A DNA stretch of 64,000 nt from positions 537,501 to 601,500 of the forward strand of contig JABMCL010002457.1 of the NCBI GenBank assembly GCA_018857735.1, read 5' to 3'. The notes under the pieces were generated by a model, which searched no databases, was not told the origin of the DNA, and was given only the letters and a program-made list of their open reading frames with translations. Shown here piece by piece: positions 42,201 to 54,600 of the stretch. The position numbers were made by a program, and so were the translations under genes. How positions within the stretch are numbered: the stretch's first letter is position 1; each line of letters begins with the position of its first letter. This DNA comes from Alviniconcha marisindica. Taxonomy: Eukaryota; Mollusca; Gastropoda; Provannidae.

Positions 42201-45200
42201 AGCCCTTACCTGAAGCCTATGGAGAAATGTGAACAGCCCTTACCTGAAGCATGTGGAGAAATGTGAACAGCCCTTACCTGAAGCATGTGGAGAAATGTGA
42301 ACAGCCCTTACCTGAAGCCTATGAAGAAATGTGAATAGCCCTTACCTGAAGCCTATGGAGAAATGTGAACAGCCCTTACCTGAAGCATGTGGAGAAATGT
42401 GAACAGTCCTTACCTGAAGCATATGGAGAAATGTGAACAGCCCATACCTGAAGCCTATGGAGAAATGTGAATAGCCCTTACCTGAAGCATATGGAGAAAT
42501 GTGAACAGCCCTTACCTGAAGCATGTGGAGAAATGTGAACAGCCCTTACCTGAAGCATATGGAGAAATGTGAACAGCCCTTACCTGAAGCATGTGGAGAA
42601 ATGTGAACAGCCCTTACCTGAAGCATATGGAGAAATGTGAACAGCCCTTACCTGAAGCATGTGGAGAAATGTGAACAGCCCTTACCTGAAGCCTATGGAG
42701 AAATGTGAACAGCCCTTACCTGAAGCCTGTGGAGAAATGTGAACTGTCCTTACCTGAAGCGTGTGGAGAAATGTGAACAGCCTTTACCTGAAGCATGTGG
42801 AGAAATGTGAACAGCCCTTAGCTGAAGCATGTGGAGAAATGTGAACAGCCCTTACCTGAAGCCTGTGGAGAAATGTGAACAGCCCTTACCTGAAGCATAT
42901 GGAGGGCCTGAGTACAGCAGTGCACCTCCAGTCCTCCGTCTTCCAGGGGATAAGCGATGGTCACCTGAGGTTCCAGGTAGAAGTGTTCCTGAGCCTCCAC
43001 ATGCAGTTCCCCCTCCAGCATCTCCTCTGCATGGGCCAGCGCCTCATCTACATCACCACACGCTAGCTTCACCTGTTCTGGGTAGAAGGAGTCCTTGGCC
43101 ATGGCATCCTGAGAAGGAAGATGGTACAGCCCTCAGGCTTCAGGTCCAGAACCCACAGTGGGCAACGGCAAACGTTTAAACTTCGGTCTACTCTGCTGCA
43201 TGACCAACGGCTACTGCAGGCTCCTCTCTTAAGCCTGCAGCCTGCAGCCGACAAAGAATGGGCCTATGGATTTGCATTCCCAGTTCATCCAGCTTCATTC
43301 TGTTGTCTATCCACATCATCTTAATGCACAGTCACATGTGTCGTGAACAGCGAATCAGACTTCACTCGTGATTTGGTGAGTTCTGTTTTACCCTAATGTG
43401 ACTTTCATGCTTACTTGGCATTACGTACAAACTAATTCTGCTGCAGAGAATGTAGCTTGCCCATACCTGTCAACCCATACAGTTTACCAGTATAAAATAC
43501 ATTTTGTTTAATTATTTTAGGGGGATATTCCCATATTGGAAAATGGATACAGGAAAACACAATTTTCATGAGATTTTGTTGTTGTTGTTTTAAACTGAGC
43601 ATTTTTTTTTAAAACTGTCGAATGAGCAGCTGACACATGCCATTGCCAAATGCACACAGACTGGCCTAGTGCAGTAGCTTATTATAGGCTAAGAAATCTT
43701 GCCGGAAGTGAGATTCGAACCCGTGCATGTGTATTTTACACAACATTGCTTCTTCCTTCCACTGCCACACATGCCAGTTGGAATTCAAAATGCCGCTGCC
43801 ACCAGCGAAAAAATAAAAGACCCCGGCCTGCATAAGAGAAATACAGGTTCACAAACTCTGGACTAAGGTTTACTCCCAAAAGGGGTTGACAGCTATGCTT
43901 GCCCCACACGTAGGTCTGCAGCACACTGTTCATGTACACAACCTGGGTACTGCCCAGCACTGCTCTTTGGCCAACAGGTCATCTTTGGCAACAAGCAGAC
44001 TGATGGTCGCCTTGTCCTTATTTATTCATTTTCCTACGTATGCCTTTATCCTAATGTTTTCCTTTGAGGAAGCGTAACTCTTCTGTGTTACAATTGGCGT
44101 GAATGTGTGAGTGTACTCGGCCCCATGTCACATCCGGGAGACAAAGTCTCATAGAAGACAATCAAATAGACTGAAGACATGCCCCCTCCCCCACCCCCCA
44201 ATAAATTTGTTGCCCAACATTGCCATGCTCTTTTTGCGTTTCTTTTACACAATGGCTGCCAAAATCCAGCAAGTATACAGAAAGAAACATTTCCAGAGGT
44301 TAGTTTTTATTATTTTACATTTGGCAATTCTAAACTAACTGTCAAAGACTAGCCAAGGCAAATGTAAATTTATTCGTGAATGGTGTATGAAAATAAACAA
44401 AAACAAACGTCAAAACATTTGGACATAGCGAGTACAGGAAAGAACCTACAGCCCCTCTTTCCTGTTACTGTACAAGACAAACACAATCTGCAAATTTTCA
44501 GGGTTATCCCCTTTATCAAGCTACAAAACGACACTTAAACAACGGTTAAATGGTGAAAAATGATGAAAAGTGAGATGAAAAGCTAAATCACTTGGCTGGA
44601 ATTGGTTCAACTGTTGTTTTCCCATCCAGCGCTTGGAAGAATTGCGTTTTTGTCCTAATAAATAGCATTCTTTAGAACTTTCATGCGTTTGAATCTTGTT
44701 TTAGAACGCTAGCAGTCATTCTTGTTTGAGATCTATAAAAAAACCTGTACAAGACAAGTCACTGATGTCAGTGAGTGGCATGCGCTTGTGACTCACGGCA
44801 ATAGTGATGACGGGTTCCATGATCTCATAGTGTACCACTACCGCTGCGGCAGCTCTCTGCGCATTGGCCAGGGTGTCGGCCAGAACAGCACCAATGACCT
44901 GGCCATGGTGCACCACCTGTCAACCAACAGCAGGCCAGTCAGCAGGTTAGTCAGTCAGCAAGTTAGTCAGTCAGCAGGTCAGCCAGTACCTGCAGCATTT
45001 CTGGTTCCCACTGTTATGCACAAACTGCCCACCTCCGAAATACCAGCAATAAAAAAACTTTTCCGTGTGCATGACAGCACATGTGGCATGCGCTCATGTG
45101 CATGTGTGTTTATTTGTGTGTGTGTGTGCGCACGTGTGAGGGGTGAGGGGTGAGGGCATGTGTGTATGCGCATGTGTGTGTGTGTGTGTGTGTGTGTATG

Positions 45201-45609
45201 CACATGTGTGTGTGTCTGTGCGCATGCATGCGTACGTGCGTGCGTGTAATGTGTTTGCATGCACACAAGCGTGCAGCCAAGTCATGCATATAAATTTACC
45301 TCTTCTGTAGCAAAAATGGCCTCATCTTTGAATATTCCCCAGGTATTGCTGCCAGGGACATCCACATGAGAGATGAAATCCACAACCCCTGGCATGCTGA
45401 AGGCTGGCGACGGATCCACTCTGACAAGCTTTGCCCGGGCCTTGGTGCTCTGAACCAAGGCTAGGTACAGCTCACCTGAGCAAAGTAAAAAGAAACATCA
45501 TGTTTTCCAGTCACAGGATGCTAAGTGTTCTGTCACTGAATATTAATGTGAATGTGAATATTATCCTGCTATATTATTCAATGGTGTATTAACACACTGT
45601 TGCAAAATG

Positions 45610-45698
<89 letters not shown>

Positions 45699-45703
45699 TG
45701 TGT

Positions 45704-45748
<45 letters not shown>

Positions 45749-48700
45749 GTATGTGCATTTGTGAGTGTGAGAGTAGTAGTAGTAGTAATTGGATTTTAAT
45801 GTCCTGTCAACCACACTGGGTCACCTCAGGACAGTCAAACTCAGGGCATAAGCAAATACACATTTCTAAACTCTTCTCACATATATATCAACCCTCTGTC
45901 AAGTCAATCTACAAAAACCAATCACTTCACAAACATAAAACATACATACACAAACATCAGACGCAATTTTTTGAGAGAGATTCTAAATGCTTTACTAGTG
46001 ACAGCTTCAAGACAATCACGAATAAAGCAAGGATGTGAAGGAGTCTGAGCAATCAGTCAAGTTTTAAGATCACTGTGAACGCAGTCACATCACAAAGACA
46101 GAGACAGGCAGCCAAAGAGAGAGAGACAGAGACAAAGACAGAGACAGGCAGCCAGAGAGAGAGAGACAGAGACAAAGACAGAGACAGGCAGCCAGAGAGA
46201 GAGAGACAGAGACAAAGACAGACAGGCAGCCAGAGAGAGAGACAGAGACAAAGACAGAGACAGGCAGCCAGAGAGAGAGACAGAGACAAAGACAGAGACA
46301 GGCAGCCAGAGAGAGAGACAGAGACAAAGACAGAGACAGGCAGCCAGAGAGAGAGAGACAGAGACAAAGACAGAGACAGGCAGCCAGAGAGAGAGACAGA
46401 GACAGGCAGCCAGAGAGAGAGAGACAGAGACAAAGCCAGATATGGAAAGCCAGAGGGAAGAGACACGCAGAGAGACGGAGAGATCCGGGCCAAGCATACC
46501 CTGCCTGGGGGCCATGTCATCGACATAGATGGCCTCCCCTGAAGCGTGTTTGTAGGCCGACTCATGCACCACGGGCTGCCGCAGCGCGCTGTTCGGACAG
46601 CCAGCCTCTGGGGACACCTCGAACCACTGGCCGCTCTCTACCAAACCATGCTCCAGTGACTTGGTGGCTGTCAGGTCGCTGGACCTGACACCTGCAGTCG
46701 GTGCTTGACCCTGTCCAAACAAGGAACGTCACGGTGGATGGAGAACAGTTTGCAGACCTGCATACAACTGTGAACCCCCCCACCTCCATCCCCCCAGTTC
46801 TGCCCCTTTCTTCACAATCACCCTTCTCTGACAAACTTGTCAAGTACCTCATCTCGTGATAAGAGCGCAGTGAGTCTGCTCGAGAGCGGAGAATAGCGCT
46901 ATATAAAAGCAATCAATCAATAAGCCCTAAGTGCTTCACAATGGCAACTATACAATTCTCTGGTTCTGAGCAGACCCACTGCGCTCTTCTCTGGTTCTAA
47001 GCAGACCCACTGTGCTCTTCTCTGGTTCTAAGCAGACCCACTGCATGCTTCTCTGGTTCTAAGCAGACCCACTGTGCTCTTCTCTGGTTCTGAGCAGACC
47101 CACTGCATGCTTCTCTGGTTCTAAGCAGACCCACTGCGCTCTTCTGGGTATTGATATTAGTTGGGGCAAAACTATTGCGAGAAGAGGAAGGTTTTCTGTT
47201 TGACTTTAAAAGATGACAGGGTTGAGCAGTGTCTAAGGTCTTGTAGGAGTGAATTCCAAATGTGGGATCCAAAGCGAGAGAAGGTGCGAAAGCCATGAGT
47301 CATTACACCTTATGTATGTGGCTTTGCATGAAGTGACATGGTGCATGGTTGTATGGTGTACACAGACCTTGCGCTGAGACAGCAGCAGTTTCATGTGGCA
47401 CCAGCCATGCCAGCACTGTAAGTACACCACTCCGGTGGATATTCAAAAACACGCTATAAAAAGCTAGTCACTCATGTAGAATCACGTGCGAGCGCAGTGA
47501 GTCTGCTCGAGAGCCAAGAATAGCGCTATATAAAAGCAATCATCAACATCATCATCATCATCATTATGATTAAAAAGACAGAGAAGCGTTGACCTCTAAA
47601 CATGGACTGTATTCCTCACCAGCTGTTCAAGACGCTGCAACACAGTCAGGTAGAACTTGAAGAAAAAGCTGACAGTCAACGTGCGTCTGTATTCCACAAC
47701 CCCTCCTGGCGACCCGGGGTTGAGGGGCAGGTCGGAGGACAGCAGGCCACAGGCTTTGTCCAACAAGTCCTCATTCCACGTGCTGTTGAATAACGCTGAA
47801 TGTTACACACATCGTCAACAGCATCCAAACAGGTAAAAGGTTCAAAAGAATGCTCATTTATTAGGACACAAACACACAATCTGCAAATGTTCATGCCAGC
47901 ATTCTTCCAAGCAGTGGACAGAAAAGCAATGTAGCTCAATCCCAAAAGATAAGTTATTTCACTTCTCATCTCATTTTTCCTTGTTTTTAACTGTTTAGCT
48001 GGTGTTTAGGTGTTGTTTTGTAGCCTGACAAAGGGGATTACCCCCAAAATTTGCAGACTGTGTGTTTGTGTCCTAATAAATAAGCCATCTTTTGAACCTA
48101 TGATGTGTTTGGATCTTGTTTTAGAAGGTCAGCAGTCGTTTTTGTTTCAGATTTGTTTTTAAACATTTTTTTTTCTCCATCAGTAGTGTTCAGTCCGACT
48201 TTTATCACTGCAAACTGCACTGGGGCTGGATCAGCCGGACTGATGAGGCGTAATTCTGTAATAGCCAAGGTTATTTCCACAATCTGAGTCACAGCACGGA
48301 AACTTCTGCCATTACTATCACATTTCTTAAGCCTTAAGCTGATGCAATCGCTCAGAATGTGAAGGGTATAAAGTTACCTGAGACAACATGGACAGAGTGC
48401 TGTGCTAACAGCTCAAACACTCTGTCTTACTGGCAGGTGCCAGTAATTATCATGGTGATGTTTTGGGCACGCTTCATGTTGTCCCTTTAAAAGCAGCAGG
48501 CTTTTTGAGCGTTTGTGGGTTTGAACCACACAAATCATAATCCCATATTTCATTTTTAGTCCAGACTTGTTCGGTTGGATGTAAAAGTATCAATAAGATT
48601 TTTCCTAAAGCTTCATGCATTGTTTTGTGTGAGTATGGAACAGAATCAGCTGAAGGGTTTGACTTTGTCCGGCACAAACAGCTGACCAAAATTTCACAGT

Positions 48701-51602
48701 TAGTACAGAAAAGGAATTGCAAGTTATTAGTGTCAAACAGCTGACCAAAATTTCACAGTTAGTACAGAAAAGGAATTGCAAGTTATTAGTGTTGCATTTC
48801 TTTTTTTACGTGTATTATTTTTCGACTTGAACTCAAAGGTCGACGAATAAAATACCCACACGGTGATGACGTTTGTGTATCTGATCAACATTAATACAGC
48901 AAGTAGCCACCTGATCCGCCAGAACATTTACTTTTACCTAGATGTAGGTCTGATCTGTTCAAACGTTATGTTCATACACTCAGGTCTACCTAGCTGTAGG
49001 TCTGATCTGTTGAAACGTTATGTTCATATGTTCAGGACTACTTAGCTGTAGGTCGGATCTGTTCAAACATTATGTGCATATGTTTAGGCCTACTTAGCCA
49101 TAGGTTTGATCTGTTCAAACATTCATACATTCAGGCTTACCTAGCTGTAGGTCTGATCTGTTCAAACATTCAGGCTTACTTAGCTGTAAGACTGATCTGT
49201 TGAAACGTTCATAGGTTCAAATATACCTAGCTGGATGTCTGATCTGTTCAAACATTATGTTCATACATTCAGGCCTACCTAGCTGTAGGACTGATCTGTT
49301 GAAATATTACATTTGTACATTCAGGCCTACCTAGCAGTAGGTCTGATCTGTTCAAACATTATGTTCATATGTTCAGGCCTACCTAGCTGGATGTCTTATC
49401 TGTTCAAACATTATGTTCATACATTCAGGCCTACCTAGCAGTAGGTCTGATCTGTTCAAACATTATGTTCATACGTTCAGGCCTACCTAGCTGTAGGTCT
49501 GATCTGTTAAAACATTATGTTCATATGTTCAGGCCTACCTAGCTGGATGTCTGATCTGTTCAAACATTATGTTCATATGTTCAGGCCTACCTAGCTGGAT
49601 GTCTGATCTGTTCAAACATTATGTTCATATGTTCAAGCCTACCTAGCTGGATGTCTGATCTGTTTAAACATTATGTTCATATGTTCAAGCCAACCTAGCT
49701 GGATGTCTGATCTGTTCAAATATTATGTTCATATGTTCAGGCCTACCTAGCTGGATGTCTGATCTGTTGAAACTTTCAGGCTTACCTAGCTGGATGTCTG
49801 ATCTGTTCAAACATTATGCTGATCTGTTGAAACATTCATACATTCAGGCCTACCTAGCTGTAGGTCTGATCTGTTCAAACATTCAGGCTTACCTGGCTGG
49901 ATGTCTGATCTGTTCAAACATTACGCTAATCTGTTCAAACATTCATATGTTCAGGCCTACCTAGCTGGATGTCTGATCTGTTCAAACATTATGTTCATAT
50001 GTTCAAGCCTACCTAGCTGGATGTCTGATCTGTTCAAACATTATGTTCATATGTTCAAGCCAACCTAGCTGGATGTCTGATCTGTTCAAATATTATGTTC
50101 ATATGTTCAGGCCTACCTAGCTGGATGTCTGATCTGTTGAAACTTTCAGGCTTACCTAGCTGGATGTCTGATCTGTTCAAACATTATGCTGATCTGTTGA
50201 AACATTCATACGTTCAGGCCTACCTAGCTGTAGGTCTGATCTGTTCAAACATTCAGGCTTACCTGGCTGGATGTCTGATCTGTTCAAACATTACGCTAAT
50301 CTGTTCAAACATTCATATGTTCAGGCCTACCTAGCTGGATGTCTGATCTGTTCAAACATTATGCTGATCTGTTGAAACAATCATACCTTCAGGCCTACCT
50401 AGCTGGATGTCTGATCTGCAGGAACACTTACTGTCCAATGAGCTGCTTCATGGTGTTTGTTGCCATGACAGTGATGGGTGCCATGCCACCAAAAGCCAAG
50501 GCAAGGTCAAGGACTTTGGCTGTGTCATCAAGGATGACTCGCATCCCAGCATTGACAATGGAGATGTCGTCCTCCTTTCTGTTTGCTTGTTTGTAGCTGT
50601 AGAAATACTCGTTCTGCCAAAAAACATACCATAAAACAATGAACTTTTCTAAGTAAAAAAAGAGAACAGACAAGGGGATTGTACACTGCAGGACACAGAT
50701 ACATTTACCTTTTGAGAGAAATGGATCAGAACAGACAAGGTTCTATATAGTGTATGATACAGGTAATAATGTTGTTTTTGTTTTTTCGATCTTTCAGGTG
50801 ATTTTACTTTTTGGGGGCACAGGGGCTTGTTATCAAAACAAACAAGAAGGTTCTACTGGACTTGTTTGACACAGACGATTTTACTTTTTGGGGCACATGG
50901 GCAGGACACAGCTGTTACCAAAACAAAGAAGGTTCTACAGGACTGGTTTGACACAGGTAATTTTACTTGTTCATCACAAGGGCCTCTTGGGCAGGACACA
51001 GCTGTTACCAAAACAAAGAAGAAGGTTCTACAGGGCTGGTTTGACACAGGTAATTTTACCTGTTCATCACAAGGGCCTCTTGGGCAGAACACAGCTGTTA
51101 CCTGTTTTGAGAATGGGATGAGAACTGACAACAGGATCTCATTGGGGAAAACTGCCGTTTTCCTGTAGCCACTGAAGAAGGAGCTGTCCATCTTCACTTC
51201 ACGCCGGCTGCCATCTGAACAATCGGCATAAACATGAGAAGGCTTAATATCTTCCAGGATGTATTCACACAAGTACTGGTTTCTGATCACAGGTCAAGTC
51301 AGAGCGAGTACAAAGGAGGAAGTCAACATGACACTAAAATGCATCCCTGAAAGCCTCTTATGATGCTGGGCAATTTCAGTTTATGCGAACTCTCCCTTTC
51401 TGAAGGTTTGCTGCATATGTAAAGTTGTGGCGGCAAACCAGGCACTGACAAAGGCCCCATGTTGGCCGAAAATGTGGAATAAATAATATGTTTAAAGCAG
51501 GGCACGTTCATACTGCTGTTTTGTGTTTTCTCTCTCTGATCGGTTGGAACACTACATTCATGCGCCAGCTGTAGGTCCTATGTGCAGGAGCACTTACTGT
51601 CC

Positions 51603-51681
<79 letters not shown>

Positions 51682-54600
51682 CCTGCGAGCATGCGTGCAT
51701 GTGTGTGTGCATGTGAGCATGCGTGCATGTGTGTGAAAATAAAAGGCTGAAACCAGTGAAAGTGGAACTTGTTTTGCTATAAAACTCTGAGCTGCTGTAA
51801 GTGACATACCTGTAGAAAGCAGCTCCAGCATGGCCCCGCAAGCCAGCAGTAGTGGGTTCAAATCCGATATAGGGCTAGCTGTCATGATGTTGCCTCCCAA
51901 GGTCTGCAGTGATACGAACCACCGTCACCACCAGGAAACAGGGAAATGGGGAACAAAAGGAGGGAGGGGTGGGGATTATAGCTGTTCATGATGATATGAA
52001 ATCACTGTAACTGATTACCCCACAACAGAGCCAACTGCGAGCACTCAGAAAATAAAGTAAGTAAGTAACTTGGTGTTTTACGCCAAGTCAACCATTACGG
52101 TTATACCAGGGCGAGAAAAAAGAGTAAAACACACAAAATGGTGAGAATGAACACAATTACGATTGCAAGCTTCACCAGACCAGACCAGCTTAATGCATAC
52201 AGATAAGGTGGTTTTTCATTGTATGTTTTTATCACCATCTTCATGTAATTAAACAAAACAAAAACTTAAACATTAGCTGCCAGCTATCTAAAATGGAAAA
52301 AAAATAAAAATGAAAATGCTAGTTTAATACTGTGTCATGTTGCAATGTGTTTATGTTTGATAATATTTTAATTCACTGTTCTACAAGTACCTGTTTTATA
52401 TTAGCACAATTTATTAAGTATGTATGATGTGACTGTGTGTATATAGTATGTCAGTAAATGTAAATGGCTTATATTATGCACATGCATGTGAACAATCGCT
52501 TTGAGCTCGCTCAGCAGGGAACAGCGCTATAGAAAATGTATGTATTATTATTACTATGTGTGGGGATCTACTCACAGCCACATTTCGGATTTGATGGCCA
52601 GCAAACCAACGCAGCATCTCCACAAAGGCTGAAAACACCTGGGACTTTTCCGCTGTGAGCAAGCACATCCAGATTCAGTTAAAACAGAACAATTTCAACG
52701 GTTCAAAAAAGAAACAGGTGCTACATTATTACTGTAGTGTATTCTTTCGTACAGTGAGAAAGAAAGAAAGGTCTATTTGAACTCAGTGCAACAGCGAGTT
52801 AGCCGTGCATAATTCGCACGAGGCCTACACACAGAATAAAACCGTGTCCCAGTATCTGTTACTTCTATTAACGTCACTGACTTTCTCTCCAACACATACA
52901 TATATACACAGTGTATTACTCGCAAAAACAAACCCACCGCTCTTGGCAAATACTTCACAGATTCACAAGATGGCACTGTTGCTGTTTTTCCCCAAAACAC
53001 AGTAGCCAGGTTTTGACTGCAGGTTAATGTGTGTTTTTTCCACATCACCCAGTCGACACCTTTTGACTGGTGTAACATTTGTTATGGTCAGGTGGTCTGT
53101 TACGCAAGCTGCCCCCCCCCCTCCCCCCCCCCCACCACCTTCGCCACACATGGGGAGGGGTAGAGGGGATACATACAGTAAAAGCAGGTGGCAACTGTCA
53201 CAAAACATGTTAAACTGTTACTCTTTCAGACCAGTCTGACCACAAGCAAGGCAGGCTCTGTTCTCCACTAAAAAAAAAAAAAAAAAATTTTTTCCCTTCT
53301 CAAACACGAATGACTGCTAGTGTTCTAAAATAAGATCCAAAAACATAAAAGGTTTAAAAGAATGCTTATTTATTAGGACACAAACACACAAGCTGCAAAT
53401 TTTCAGGGTAATCCCCTTTGTCAGGCTACAAAACAACACTTAAACACCAGTTAAACAGTGAAAAACAATGAAAAATGAACAATTTGCAGACTCTGTGTTT
53501 GTGTCCTAATAAATAAGCATTCTTTTGAATTTTTTACGTGTTTGATTCTGTTCTCCACTCTTGCAGCGTGAATGCAAGGTAACAGCTCACTGGCCTCTCT
53601 TCAGCATCATGAACACAATTCACTTGTCTCACCTGCCACTTCTTGGATGGCTTCCCGCAGGGCAGAGTCCATTGTTGCCAAGGTGACAGAGGCCCCCAGC
53701 TGGATTCCAGTCTGGACACGCTGGACAGTGGTGAGTTCAGGGATGTGGGTGGCCGACACCAGCACCGGATACAGCTGCTTCTTCAGCTTCACCTCCACCC
53801 CTGCCCAGCATGCACCAATCTCACCATCATGCACCATTCCTTTGGTAATCATGCTTGAGGTACATAGCCCTGACAACCTGCACACCTACCCATCATGCAC
53901 CATTCCTTTGTTAAACACGCTTGAGGTACATAGCCCTGACAACCTCCTCACCTGCCCAGCATGCACCATTCTCACCATCATGCACCATTCCCTTGTTAAC
54001 CATGCTTGAGGTACATAGCCCTGACAACCTGCACACCTACCCATCATGCACCATTCCTTTGTTAAACACGCTTGAGGTACATAGCATCTGGGGGTTGTGT
54101 TTCTTGTGGACAACCTACCTATCTCTGTGTTTCCGACAACGATCTTGCACTGTGGGTTGTGTTTCTTGTGGACAACCTACCGATCTCTGTGTTTCCGACA
54201 ACGATCTTGCACTGTGGGTTGTGTTTCTTGATGTCCAGGAGTTCAGGCACGACACAGGTCGGTACCATCGCACGCGCGGCCCAACAAACAGCAGGGACTG
54301 CTTGTTCAGTGACCCACTTTCCAACTGCAAAGCAATAGCTTAGTTAGAGAGTCATCACAAGGCAAAATTTAATTCACACCATACCACATTGCTAGCAGAA
54401 ATGAACTACTAAACAACGAAGAAGAAGAAGAAAGAACTCAATGCGGCTGAAAGAAACAAAAACTGGATTTACTGGATGATTTCAGTTTTGTCATACATTT
54501 CAAGGAATTATCCCCCCAAGGAATAATGTTTGTTTGATTTTTGTTTTTGTTTTCTTTTCTTCTTCTTTTTTTGGGGGGGGCATTGTTTGGAATTCCTATT

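Noticed and set aside
46053..46722. Arg/Gln/Glu-rich and Leu/Ser-rich open frames of 140-210 codons
   Set aside because: GA-rich minisatellite artefact; only the part from 46500 to 46710 belongs to a real exon.
48925..50425. CRISPR-like regular array
   Set aside because: Units are contiguous tandem repeats without unique spacers, in animal intron DNA; the same holds for the 34-, 37- and 62-bp arrays.
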